Both the position numbers and the translations under genes were made by a program. DNA of 64,000 bases, taken from Gerris lacustris (taxonomy: Eukaryota; Arthropoda; Insecta; Hemiptera; Gerridae). Shown in pieces: positions 38,217-50,984 of this stretch. Below the pieces are notes generated by a model. It did no database searches. It was not told the DNA's origin and saw only the letters and a program-made list of their open reading frames with translations. Where the stretch lies: contig OX578282.1 in the NCBI GenBank assembly GCA_951217055.1, positions 56,613,311 to 56,677,310 on the forward strand, in the 5' to 3' direction. The first letter of the stretch is position 1. Every line of letters starts with the position of its first letter.

Positions 38217-39245
38217 AATGATTTTTTTATAGTACTCAGCCACCCCTTTTGGCCATGTCTATTCTTTGAACAGTTCCACAAAAAAAGTTTGAACTATAAC
38301 ATCACAGATAAGTCATGGAAGGAAAACTGATTTTAAGACGAATAAAATATAAATATAAGACTTCACGATATATATAAAAAGCTCGTCTATTAATTAACTG
38401 CAATAGCCACTATTTTATTTACCCCTAGATTCAAGCAAGAAGAATCAATTTTACCTCGTGGGTATAGGTAAAGGTAATTCAATCAATTATTTAAATCTGA
38501 TTTCACGAAATTTTTTCTATGAAAAAAAAAGAAAAACGACTTCCAAAATTATTTCAAAGCGTTCACGATAATAATTCCAAGCGTATATTTTTGGGTTAAA
38601 CACGCGTAAAGTGCTATACTAAACTATAAGACCTACATAATCAATTATATATGTCCATCCCAGCCATATATATAACTAACTTTTTAAATTTAAGATTACA
38701 TTAGAGTCTCAGCTGAATTTAAGTTCAGCTTATACATAATAATAAATTGCTACATGGTTATTTTCTTCCTCAAACGCCAAGGTTTTATCATAGCAGTAGG
38801 GCACCCAGAATCCCACCAATTACAGCCGGACTAATTAGGTTTAGGTTCGTCTCAGCGTGACATACGAATGAGACATTTCTCCCTTTGATCTCCACAGCAT
38901 TAAGCTCATCTCATGACTCAATTTCGTTACATTTTTCTAAAGATCACTAAAAACAAATATACATATATTCATGGAGGAAAAAAATGTCTTTCACACCAGA
39001 TTCAAAAAGAAAAAATGAATTCATGTTTTATAAGGAGCTCATAGAATTTACATCAAATTAAGTATTTAGTCTTATTAAGTTCAACTTTTTGTTTTAAGAT
39101 ATAGCACAAAATTTTGTCATGGGTTTAACTCAAATTCGTCAAAGAAGAGGTTTAATATTATTAAAAATTTAAATAATTTAAACCTCCACAGAATTAGAGA
39201 GTACTACAGTGAAGATAATCTAATATTTTAACATTCGTGTGTGTT
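38217..39245. other. AT-rich DNA without recognised gene
   Basis: Nothing supported as a gene or repeat. Confidence 0.5.
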
Positions 39246-39274
39246 GGGGGGGGGGGGGGGGAGGGAGGGGGGGG
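39246..39274. repeat. G-run, potential G-quadruplex
   Basis: Sixteen G, then AGGGAGGGGGGGG. It is rare in this AT-rich setting and could fold as a quadruplex on the plus strand. Confidence 0.85.
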
Positions 39275-42200
39275 AGTAAAGGATTACAGAATATGGTTAT
39301 CATTAAAAAGGATAAATCAGTTACTTAAAACATATTTCATGATAAGTATGAACTTAACATGAAATATGTCTTAACAACATCAAAATGTATAATGATAATC
39401 ATTGCAGTTTTAACTTATATCCCACATGCATCTCTATTTGGAATCACTATTGCTGTATTTTATATTTAAATACATATATATGACAGATTCCATAAATTAC
39501 CATTTTAAGCCATAAGGCTAAGGCTACAAATCGAAAAAGGAAGTTGGTTGTTTCTGGCTAAACTTTGTAGATTTTAGTCAAACTAAAGAGTAAATTTTAT
39601 TCTAAATATAATTTCAGTATCAATAATTTATTACAGACTCACTTGACTCCTCGAATTGGACTTAATCGGAATAATTGATTTAGTTAATGAAACTTTGATA
39701 AAACTTTGAATCAATGGTAGTATAGAAACTAAAGAAGTTAATTTTGGGCCACCTATCAATTTTTTGAATGAAACAATTATTTTTACGAACATGATAAAGA
39801 AAAATAGGGAAATAATTTTTAGTACAAAAATAGTTGTGTCATTATACCTGTGTTATTTATGTCTATATAATTATAATAACTTATTAATATAATAATATTA
39901 GTTTATTTATTATACGGAAAGCTTTATAAAAATCCTAAATTAAGTAATCCGGAAAAGTAATTTTCGACACAATACTTCATTATCATCAATAAATTATTAT
40001 GTTAGACAAGTTTTTTTTTTTACTAATAAAATAAATTAATTGTACCCTATTATTTTTGTCGTGTTTGGTACAGCTATAATTTGATTTACACTAATATTTT
40101 ATATATTTTAAATTTACAGATAATAATATAATTATAACATCAATAAAAGATTTAATGTTTTTTTAAAAATGACACTTGGGTAATTAAAATAAATAAAAAA
40201 GGGCATTATTTTTTCAAGAGTCCACGCCTTGATCCGAAAAAAATGTGTCGGTTACACACTTATTAAATTTAAAGATTAAAATCTGCAAGAGAAGAAAAAA
40301 ATATAATCGTATTTCCAGATTAGAGAATATAATTTGCATAAAATTAAGTATTAAGAAAAATTAAATTAAGTCAGGTTTTTTTCGAATGAGTTTAATTCGA
40401 CCTTGTTCAATTTCGAGTATTTGATAGCTTGAATTTTTTATTTTGGTTTAATTTAGAAGAAATATCAAATTTCAAAATTTAATAATATTATTATTGAACT
40501 TTCTTTGAATGTGTTAAATTTAGGGTGAAAATCTCGGTCGAAACTACGAATTTCGTTGATTTATTTGCAATAAATTTACATATTTATAAGTGAAAAAAGA
40601 TATGTTTAATATAGATTGAAAATACTTTAATTGAAAAATTATTAAAAAACCATGTACATTTCTTTCCCTTTTAAAATTGTATCTTCATAAAATGTTTCCC
40701 AAGATTTTTCTGCCACGTTTACTGCAAATATGCTATACAATCTTTTTTTAAAAATGATCGATTTCATATGACAGTCCAAAACAAAACTATTGAGGGAATG
40801 AGGGAATAATTTTATATAGTAAGGAGTCTCTTGATAATCATTATACCAATTTTGTTAACAACTAACAACGTAAAAGCAGGTAATGTGTTTAGCGAGCTTT
40901 CTGACTTGCTCTTGCCAATTGAGGAATGAAAATGCTTTCAATACTACTGTTAGCTTCTTTTCTTAGCATTGTTTACGGATTAGAGAGGGCGAAACCCTTG
41001 GTTAAGCCAAGCTTAAGAAGGATGGTTTCCCTGCAATAACTCTAAAAATACGGTTAAGGGTCACAAGGAAGAGAAGAAGGGGCATGGAAAAAGACCCCCT
41101 TTTCCCTAGCGTCAAATAACTGAATGCTAAAGATTCCTTCAGTTATTCAACAAGTATAGAGTGTGAAGTATTTCCTTCCTTGAGGACTGATAATAGGAAA
41201 ATAAGGTAGTAAAAGTCTCCCTTTTCGCAATAAACTTTTTGTGTCCAGCCAATATAATTGGAATATTGATAAGGGATTAGCAATCTTCCGGAACAATTAA
41301 TATAAACTGAATAAATCTTACGGTTTCAAATCCACTTTATGGATCATTCACAAGCGAGCTTGTGAAAGTTATTAAGAACAGCTGGACTCATTATAACAAC
41401 CTAGGTTTTACGTCCACATCTTGAAGGATATGTCCGAAGTATCGCTTCTAATACTCGAATCATCCTCAAAGGTGTTCTTCTCAATATGACATTGATTCAA
41501 ATACGTTTAGCTAGTTGTCCATATTAAGTCATCATAATATCAAGAACAGCGTAGTGGAGACGAAATGTTAAAACCTCTCATTCTTAAAGTTGTTCTTTTC
41601 ACCAGGAAACCTACATTGTTATCATCAGCCAGCAGCAAACTATTGTTACAATTTAGTTTTTACAGCAATCTGGATTGTCTGGTAGAAGATTGTGAAGAAT
41701 CGTAGGGAATTCCAAGAAAATCTAATTTCAAGAAAGTCTAACACAAGGTAAAAATGAGTTAGATTAAATTTAGAATATGTGCTAGTTATTTGTTTTGAGA
41801 GCTATTCTGAGGTATCCATTTAACAAGATCATTGTTGTGTTAACAGTATACAGAGAGGCAAAACCGCAATGAGTATAAAATTATTTTATCATCATTAGCT
41901 ATTCCAACAGTATGTCGGCTAAAACCACTATATAAGTTAACGATGAAGTGTAGAAATACTTTACGAGCTTATAAGTCAGTTATAAGTATAACTGAAATCA
42001 TATAAAATGTAAAAAGATTTCCACTTTACATGTAATAAACGAGTAATTGTTTTTAAAAAAAAGTTGAAATCAAAATCTCTAAATTTATGTGTATAACTTT
42101 AACGGGTTGGCCTTAATTTTGTTTTTCTCGCAATGTAAAAAAAAAAGTTAACACTTTACAAAGTAATAAAATGTTAGGCACAATACGTGCAGAAAGATAT

Positions 42201-43835
42201 ATAAAATAAAACAGGTGCACCGCGTGCCAAAAAGAAACGAGTAATATGTAAAATTACTCAAGTTATACTCTTTTTCTAGAGCAAGTTAAGAGGGACTCAC
42301 TTCTGCATTCAACCTTCTTAAAATATTAGACTGGAGTACGAATGTATGAATGCGATATAAAGTACGATTTCAGTTTTATTTATGTTTCACTCGGAGTCAT
42401 AAAGTTGTCCGAGGGAAAGACGGCGCATAAAGGTAAGGATATAAAAATAACCAATGACTCGTGGAAGAAAGTACAGAATGGCAATGGTAGAATACAACAT
42501 GTATTTAATGCAACGAGTTCTTTATGTTTCTTTTATTTTGAGAAAAAGTTCTCAAGTTTGTCGGCGGTGTCTCGTGTGTACAAGTCTCTCTCTAGTCGAG
42601 AGCACGTTGCGAAATTCTATACCTGAGGATTTACGGGCGCCGGGCTCCGTCTCAAACAGATGTCGACCTCGACCGTAAAAAAAAAGTCCACGGCGAGTCA
42701 AGGGGGCTACGTGTGGGACGAAACAACGACAAAACGACATGAAGCCAGAAGAAGGAGAGAGGGGAAAAACTTTCAAACTTTCGAAATGGTACCCGGGGGA
42801 CACTGGGCAGGGTTTCAAGTTCCACTGTGTACATAGCTGGCTGGGACACTGGCGGTGACAGATAATCCAATGGTAATAGGGAGTGTTACAGTAAGAATTA
42901 TGGACGAGAACAATGAAAGAAAATCAGAGTGGAAATACCGGAATTAAGCGCAAAGTAACATTCGTAGAGACTTTTGACTTTTTAACCTCTTAGACTGCAA
43001 CAAATTGTCCACTCCTATCCCTCTCTCTCTGATTATAGATAGTGAAAACACGCTCCAAGCAAGTGAACTCTTAAAACAGAGATAGTACCAAACAAATAAT
43101 AAATTAAAACATATAATACTGCTATTTTTATCCTTCCCGGATTACGCCTCCAGTAGCTTTCCGAATAGTCGAAAATTATCTTCAAGGCCCAAAATCTACT
43201 TGAGATATTGTTTGCCTTAAAAACCGAAATGACAAATTTAGCCAACATATTAAATTTGAACACTTGATTCTAATGTATAAAGGGGGAAAAATAGGCACTC
43301 TTTTACCTGTGTAACATGATATATTACAAAGTTCAAAGACCTCTACATGATTAGTATAATAATTCTAATCTGGGGTAGCTAAGCTCTAAAGTAGTTTTCT
43401 TATATGATTATCTTATTAACAGAAACAATAAAATAAATAGCTGACCTGCTAAGAAAAAGGGTGGAAGACATGCTAATATTTAAATAAGGAGCTTGGGTCT
43501 CAAGTAACATGGAAGGGAAGCCCTTAGCTATGACACTGAATACTATAATAGAAGATTATGACAAAACGTCTTTCCACATTAGGCTTACGAAAACAAAAGG
43601 GAGATGAAGAAGGAGAAAAATACAAATGGGTAATACAAAACTCTTGGTCTTATAATTATTATTGTGTTCAGCTCATGTTGTAACTCCAATAAAGCAACAT
43701 ATGTTCACTCCTGAAGATGGTACCGACATTAAATTGTCAACGGGACCATCAACTAGAAAGTAGCAACCGACTGAAGAACTAAAACTTGAGCATGACAACG
43801 CCGCTGAAACCAGACTAAACTAAGGCGTACACCTT
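39275..43835. other. DNA without supported gene
   Basis: AT-rich to 40.8 kb, then more mixed. On the minus strand near 41450-41490, GAGGATGATTCGAGTATTAG with AAGCGATACTTCGG vaguely resembles the ribozyme-like motifs at 26 and 46 kb. A GC-richer block at 42580-42860 carries overlapping frames on both strands and no recognised domain. Confidence 0.4.
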
Positions 43836-44910
43836 TAGTCCAGTAACTTTGTCGCCTGAAAGTATGGGGTAGTATGCGTCAAATCCGGTAGTTCTGATAT
43901 TTTGCAGACTTGTTTATGATGTTGGCCTAATGAATAATCCAATTTTGTGACCTCGAGCACCGAACGCAACTTTGTCAAAAATTGAAAAAATCGTTATTTT
44001 TTCAAATTTTGGTGATTATAACCCTAAAGGACTAGTTTTTTAAAAAACTTTTTTTAGAACGTTTTTAAAGTAGACTAAATTTGCTACAATATGATACTAG
44101 AACTGTCTCTGTAGACCCAATAGTTTCCGAGATTAAGCCTTTCAAAGTTTATCATTTTTTTCGAACTTCGCAATTTTTTGCAATATTTTAGATACACGTT
44201 TTTAAACTTCCCTAAGTTTTTTTTTTATTTCAGATGTTGACTAGCCTGCTGCCCATAACGTGAGTGCCGTTTGAAATCAAAATCTACAGAATGTCTGATT
44301 CCAGTCCCAGCGTGGGTTTGTGTTATATATGAAAGGAGACTTTAAGTAAAGGTCAAGTGCGCCTAGTGAAGGAAAGAGGTGTAAAAACCCTTCTTGCGTC
44401 GAGTATTTTTTCCCTTAAGAACATAGAAAATCGGCGTTTATTGAAGGGTGAAAATGAGATATATGTGCACAGTGCTTGTCAGATAATATACAACAATCCG
44501 AAGTTGATCAAAGCAGCTGTTAGCAGTGGAAAATCAAATATTACGCCATCAAGGGCAATGAGATCAGTCTCTGAGCAGTTCAAAAATTGCGAAGTTCGAA
44601 AAAATTATTAACTTCGAAAGGCCTAATCTCGGAAACTATTGGGTCTACAGAGACAGTTCTAGTATCATATTGAAGCAAATTTAGTCTACTTTAAAACGTC
44701 CTAAAAAAAGTTTTTTCCATAACTAGTCCTTTAGGTATAATCGCCAAAATTTGAAAAAAATAACGATTTTTTCAATTTTTGACAAAGTTGCGTTCGGCGC
44801 TCGAGGTCACAAACTTGGATTATTTATTAGGACAACATCATAAACAAGTCTGCAAAACATCAGAACTACCGGATTTGACGCATAGTGTGATGTATAAAGT
44901 TACTGGACTA
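43836..44910. mobile_element. Foldback element with about 335-bp inverted arms
   Basis: The left arm, 43836-44178, and right arm, 44582-44910, are clearly reverse complements with scattered differences and small gaps. The outermost bases read TAGTCCAGTAACTT and its complement. If TA is the duplicated target, the ends start GTCCAG, as in TA-inserting elements. The 400-bp centre holds a broken coding fragment (44291-44611). The element has no transposase, so it is non-autonomous. Confidence 0.8.
44291..44611 (+). pseudogene. Broken zinc-binding-like gene fragment inside the foldback element
   Basis: ATG at 44291 encodes MSDSSPSVGLCYI, then TGA at 44330-44332, then open frame to TAA at 44609-44611. 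The stop stands where a cysteine would complete a C-x-x-C pair. About 60 residues later comes VHSACQIIY. The C-x-x-C, VKERGVKTLL and VHxxC layout matches the N-terminal region of large uncharacterised animal proteins, often of transposon origin, that carry a VH-x-x-C-R-x-x-Y motif. The last codons run into the right arm. Most of the protein is missing. The family link is from memory. Confidence 0.45.
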
Positions 44911-45943
44911 CTTGTGCAGCAGATCAGCCAGCAAAATGTTATTGAATACTGAAGCACGAGTCTCACCTTTCTGAGGATTCGTTTAAAGAATATGCTGGTA
45001 TTTAGACCTTGGATAATCAATAGACCTAGCTTACTATAACAACAACATATATTTCATTATATAATCAAAATTAATATATTACACGTGTAAATAGACTGTG
45101 AGAATTTCAATGTAAGATTCACACAATTACGATCCCCTCCTGAAGATTTTGATTCCCCTTAAAACATGGCAGAATAGCTAATTTTTCAAAAGTCATATTG
45201 ATTTAAATACAACATACACACAAGGTTGGGATGACCCACTTAGTTTTATTAAAAACTAAATTACCTTTCTAAGTTTGGTTTACTATAAATAGGCTTCTAT
45301 TAAAACATTTTTAAATAAAATTAGCAACGTTTATTAAATACTCAGCAATTGCTTTATATTTTTTCTTTTATTTCTTCATATACGGAGTGTAATATGGAGA
45401 GGAAGTATTGTTTAAGATATCACGTGAGAGAAATATATTCATATAGATTAAAAGTATTAATCAAAATTTTAATTAAATAACGAATTTTAAAGGGATAAAG
45501 TAAAAGGATAAATTAAATGGAAGAGTTTAACAAAGACCACAGAGAACAAAGAAGGACCGAGCAACTGCAAGAGGTGTTTGGATAAATGACCCTATAAAAT
45601 TTTAACTACCTTCGTCTCCTTTGATTCATAAATTCCTTTATCACGGACAAAAGGAAGGGAGAAGGAGCATAAACCTTACCCTCCATAAATTTTATTAACA
45701 TAATAATTGCTCATCAACACATCTCATTTTAACTGCTTAATTAAAATAAAAGTATTTTTACTCCAAGTAAATTAATATCTTCGTTACATTTCACTTTAGT
45801 ATATTTTTCTTTTTGAAAAAAAAAAAAAAATAAAAAAATAAATAAAAATTGGGAAATAGTGTCAGAAAGGATTTATATTTCTGTATAATCCAAATCATCT
45901 ATAGTTTTATTTAGTCAACCCAAAAAGGCAACATCCTGATATA
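44911..45943. other. AT-rich DNA without recognised gene
   Basis: Nothing supported. Confidence 0.5.
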
Positions 45944-46323
45944 TTTCAAACCAAGGCGAAGGTATTTATTGGAATAAAAGTCCTGTTGTTGAAGAACGAT
46001 GTTTTATTACATCAAAGCTTTCACCCAGGGAACCTGAGCATCATCAGTGATAATCTACAAATACATACATAAAAGAGAAAAATAGATAATGCTAGACTAA
46101 AACTTAGGAAACAACAAAAATAATTCGAACTGAAAATGCAAAAGAGTGTGACACTGGTTGTTTCCTAATTTAAGTCTAGCATTATCTATTTTTCTCTTTT
46201 ATGTAATTGTAGATTATCAATGATGATGCTCAGGTTCCCTAGGCGAAAGTTTTGATGCAATAAAAAATCGTTCTTCAACAACAGGACTTTTGTTTCAAAA
46301 AATACCTTCTCCTTAGTTTGAAA
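45944..46323. mobile_element. Inverted repeat with about 170-bp arms
   Basis: The left arm, 45944-46115, and right arm, 46157-46323, are reverse complements at most positions, with a 41-nt loop. In the right arm (plus) and left arm (minus), TGATGATGCTCAGG is followed by a short loop, CCTAGGC or CCTGGGT, then GAAAG. That is the same layout as the motif at 26 kb: a CUGAUGA-like box, a stem, then GAAA. The minus-strand frame at 46186-46407 is an artefact. I found no clear target duplication. Confidence 0.6.
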
Positions 46324-46330
46324 TTCTAAA

Positions 46331-46352
46331 GACACACACACACACACATACA
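46331..46352. repeat. (CA)n and CATA short repeat
   Basis: A short ACACAC run followed by ATACATACA. Confidence 0.85.
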
Positions 46353-46552
46353 TACACATCGCTATAGATCTCAACATTATTATGATAAGAAAATGTGTAA
46401 TCCACAAAAAAAACGATTATTTTATTTATTAAAATCTTTAACTTTTAATCAACAAAGATTTCTTGTTTTTTTGGTACGGATATGCCAATAAATTGTGATT
46501 ACCTAATTATATTCCTAGCATCATTGGCTTTTTAAAATCGTATTTATTATAT

Positions 46553-47118
46553 TGCTTCCGAGCTTATCCCAAGGTAACGGAATCTATGTGATCGTCCTTT
46601 AGAACAAAACAAATTTTTATGTCTCCGATTTTAAAAATTCCAATACAGAAATCCGTTTCAGACATCAGGAAACATTTTTGGTTGCCTGTCTGTCGCTGAA
46701 TTTTTGCGAAGCAACATATCATAAAAACTATATGTCCGATTTTAATTAAATTTGGATGGTAGATCACAATTAGCCCATTGTTGTCCCTGTAAAAGTTGCA
46801 ACCTTCTGTGCCCATGTGTTTCTCTTCCACATGCGTACATTTATTTACACTTATATCTTCAAAAGTACTCATCTAATTTTTATGAAATTTTGATGAATTG
46901 ACGAAAAGAGCCTGCAAATAGCCCCTGATTAATTTCAACCGTCAGCGCTCTTTAATACTACATTTCATTGATACTTTAATTCATGTAACAAATCAAATCA
47001 ATCTTTCGACAGATTGAAAAAAAAACGGGGGAAAATTTAATAAATTAGACAAAAATAGGTTGTAAATCATCAAAGTATACGAAATATGATACGAGGAAGC
47101 TATGTGCCACACTAATTG
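46553..47118 (+). repeat. Dispersed repeat family A, copy 3
   Basis: It starts with CTTCCGAGCTTATCCCAAGG and ends with TATGTGCCACACTAATTG, the mirror of copy 1 at 8581-9599. Internally it has CAGAAATCCGTTTCAGACAT and CTGTCTGTCG blocks shared with the other copies. The minus-strand 102-codon frame at 46564-46872 lies wholly in the repeat and is not called a gene. Confidence 0.7.
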
Positions 47119-48480
47119 ACAGCTTATTTTTAAGGTATTTATGTTTAAGGTATACAGGTTAAGGAAAATAGTTCCAAAAATATCTAAGTAGGTATGTCAT
47201 ACATTCATCCATGATCATCATATCCTACCGCCTTTAACCACGATTTCATTATCTGTTTCTACACCTGCAACGATTCTTTCTCTTTCATATTTATACTTGT
47301 CTCACCGGGTATGAAGATGACCATTAATTGAATGCTGGTTTTTTAAAAAAAAAATAATTCAAGTGGCATAAAATTATTATCTTAAGTTTATGAAAGTAAA
47401 AATAGTTATATTTTTTAAGCGTCATCGATCATTTGATGTAATAGAAAAGAGAGCTGGAAGATGGACGAAGGAAGGACACAGAAAGCATGAAACCGACGAG
47501 GCAAAAGAAACCGTCTGGAACGGATCAAGAGGATAGGGAGAGGAAACCTCGAACATAATGTGACACGAACCAAGAAAACACCACGTCGACCCTTAAAAAA
47601 ACTGACCAAGGTCCTGTCTGAAGGAGAAAAACTTCTTCGGCATCAGGATCTAGGATCAAACTGGAAGGAAATAAAAAACAAAATACCCTTGGTAAATCAT
47701 GAGAGAAGTGAAATGTCACGATAATCCTTGGTTACAAGAACCAGGGGCAAGGGAAACTCAAGAGTAAGGTACTGCCTTCAAGTATTTCAGTCCAATTTAA
47801 CTTTCAGAATTTAATCCTTCACATTTTCTACAATTATAATAAAAGATTCAATCATCTTTAAAAAGTCACCATAGACTGAAAATGAAAAAAATGAAAATAA
47901 AGTTGTAACTAGTCGGTCTAAATAAAGAATATAGTAATGTGGTGTATTATTATTACAAAATAATTGTACATTTGTAACTCATGTTTCCATCTTGGAACGA
48001 TATTTATCAATAATTTTTGTTTTATTAATAAAAATTAAATTAATTTAAAAAAAACTTCGAGCAAGGATAGAAAACTTTTAAATAAATATGAGCTAGCATA
48101 CAGTTCAAATAGCTATCCATCGCGTCAATACATCAAAAGATTTCAAGCTGTTGTGCCCCTTTTTAATTCCCAAGTAATTAATTGTAAAACATCTCACAAT
48201 TATGGTAAGATCCAAAAGTAGATAAAGGATATATTCGTCAAAAAATAGTATTTTGGTAAGTGATCGAGCTGGCTTATTTATTTAGTGTAGGTTCGTATGC
48301 ACACCGATAGTTGTTCGCTTTGAACAGTCGTTTGAAACTTTTGTTCAATCGACTTTGTATCGTCGTACATGAGCATTAATGTTTTCTCACAATGTTTAAA
48401 ACATAACATAAAGAGGATTCAGAATCTATATTTAATCATGTAAATACCCATCAAAATAAAGAAAAAATTAATTTTGTTGA
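47119..48480. other. DNA with one coding-like stretch
   Basis: Between a TGA at 47488 and a TAA at 47722 the plus strand is open for 77 codons without an early ATG (contains KLLRHQDLGSNWKEI). It is purine-rich, which alone lowers stop frequency. I do not recognise it. The rest is AT-rich with nothing seen. Confidence 0.3.
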
Positions 48481-48494
48481 ATTTGCTGATTCTG

Positions 48495-48860
48495 AACAGA
48501 TTTATGCGTTTTGAGGTCCCCTGAGTCCAAATAAGTGGTTTTTAAAACATGTCTGTCTGTGTCGTCTGAGCAGACGCGTGGTGCCTTAACTGCTACTTTG
48601 ACGAAATTTGGCATTCATGATAAAAAAAAAATCAAACCCTAAGGCGATATCACGAAATAAATTTTAGATCCAAATTGAGGGGTACTACTACCCCCCAAAA
48701 ACTCTGAAAAAAATTATTTCTCGAAAACGTCGGAATCGTTTGATTTTGATTTAAAAAAATCTATAATGTAGTCAATTAAAGTACAAATCTACCGATATAA
48801 GCTGTTTTCCATGAAAAATTTAGTGCCTGAGAAAATAGCTATTAACACGGACGGGAATTT
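48495..48860 (-). repeat. Family E, copy 1 (partial)
   Basis: The reverse complement matches 52960-53290: the block with TTTCTCGAAAACG, the CCCCCAAAA stretch, and the end with GTGGTTTTTAAAACATGTCT. The tRNA-like part seen in the other copies is missing or too diverged here. Confidence 0.65.
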
Positions 48861-50340
48861 GGTCAATGCATTTGGTAAAGTTCGCAAAGATTTTGTAGAT
48901 TTTAATTATATTTTATAAAGTTAAATAATAGTTAATGATAACCATACGATGAAAGAAAATTATCAAGTAAAGTATTTATTAAAGTATCACTCATACGATA
49001 ATATACTTAAGTCTTAAGTCAGTATACTGATTTACCATAAATAGATTGCAATATTCATAGACCTGATTGTCAGGAAAATCAGTTAATGGATAAGTTAATA
49101 CACTGTTAAATTAATCGAAAATATCTATTGAAGTAACCAAATCAAGTTTATTGTTATAGTTCGAATTTTATCACTCGAAATTCCAAAACAAAAATGGGAT
49201 CTTGTACAAAATGAAATCACGATATCGTTGAGGGAAAAACATTATAACACATATACATTGACGTAATACACCTTATTCACAAAACATATTATTAAATTAA
49301 ATATTAAAGAATATTAAAATATGAATTTTAAAATATTAAAATTAAATGTTAATTAATATCTATTTATATAAAAATAAATTTATAAAATATGCAAAAAAGA
49401 CCCAACATTATTGGAAATATGTAAATAAAAAGAAAAAAGCATTCGAAATTCTTACCCAATTGAAATAAATTCAAGTTATAAAAATCACGTTCTATTTGAA
49501 ATGGAAAAAAAATAACCAATTTAAAATAATTAATACTTCTTTAAAGTCAATAAAAGAAGTGAACATTAAAAAAAACACACTTTGTATCTTTAATATGAAC
49601 TTAGAGTAACCAATTTTGAAACTTAATTTAAGACCTTTCAAGAGGAAAGAGATATCCTAAATGCTTGATTTGTGACCGCCTTGTCCCATTACAGTGCTTG
49701 GAGTTGTCAATGCATTAACTGCACCCTCAACGTCTGTGTTTAAGTCCCAGCTTATTTTATGCTCTTGTCCATTCTTTGAGGGACAGAATAAAAAAACATG
49801 CAATTTCTTTTTTCCAAACTGTATAACATTGCATTAGTTTGATTATAAATTCACTTGTGTTTAGATTCTTTTTTCTTTTTTTTTAAAAAAAGCGACAGTT
49901 AAGTGCACCTCCGTATACGGCCTGAATTATTAAACGATTTTTATAATAATAAACAACGTTTACATTATTTTTTTCTTTTTTTTACATTCAGGTGCTCGCT
50001 TACCTAATTAAGAGTACCCGAATGGTGTCGACCTTGATTTATTTGAATTTAATTTATATGTATTAATATCATTCACTTATTTAAACTTTTAATGATAACA
50101 ATAAAACAAACATAATTTGCATTTATGTAAAATATTGTGTGTATTTTTTTCTTAACCATATCTTAACTTAATAAATTAAATTTTAAGCACCATTTAATGT
50201 AATTAATCAATAGAATAAGTAGAGAAGATATCTTTACCTAAGTCAGGTATCAACCTTGGACACTTTCACACAATGCCAGGAAGAGGATATTTTTCTACGA
50301 CTCTATTAGTGTCACAGAATGGTAGTTTAAAAAATTAAAT
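48861..50340. other. AT-rich DNA without recognised gene
   Basis: Nothing supported. Confidence 0.5.
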
Positions 50341-50341
50341 G

Positions 50342-50980
50342 CTTTTTACTTTTCCTTACCTTATCCGAAAGTACATAGGGAAAATATTGTTTTTACCCAA
50401 AAAATCCGAAACCTAGATTTCAGCGGAATTATCCGTTTTCGGTGTTTTTAAGACGATTTGAGCGGTTTTTAGCTGGACGTCAGTCCGTCTGTCTGTGTCA
50501 CGCATAACTCCCACAGTTTTTAAGCTAGAGAGTTGAAACTTGGTAAAAAAAATCAGTCCTTACAAGTAGTTATGCTGCCCGGAAAATCAACATTTTCCCC
50601 CATCGTGAACCCAGTTTGTTGAGTGAGCAAAACATGAAACAAATCGTAAAAAATCGAAAAGCGGTCTGATGGAGTTGAAATTTGGCGCGAATGTACCCCT
50701 CTTTATGACAAACAACCGCAATAAATTTCATTTTAATATGGGGAGCCATTTTGATTTTTGAAACTTTGATGGTTAATAATACCAAAAGTATAAATACGTT
50801 TTTAACGTATAACATATCGTTGGAACCGGTAAAAAATAAGGAACAAATATAAAAAAGCCCAACGAAATTCCATTAATTAGTTTAAAAGTTATAAGCCACC
50901 ATAATTATTAATTAGTGGGATACTTAAGTTGTACAAATGTCAAAATACCGCAAAAATTCAAATAATTAAATAAATGAGAT
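50342..50980 (+). repeat. Dispersed repeat family D, copy 1
   Basis: It starts TTTTTACTTTTC and includes AATTATCCGTTTTCGGTGTT, GACGATTTGAGCGGTTTTTA and GTGTCACGCATAACTCC. The first 200 bp match 60218-60398. It lies directly against an inverted family B copy. The minus-strand frame at 50570-50815 is inside the repeat. Confidence 0.65.
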
Positions 50981-50984
50981 AAAA

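Noticed and set aside
42342..42870. Four overlapping frames on both strands in a GC-richer block
   Set aside because: No domain, no splice or promoter evidence, and equal openness on both strands. It remains unexplained DNA.
46564..46872. 102-codon minus-strand frame
   Set aside because: It lies entirely inside family A, and the other copies do not keep the frame.
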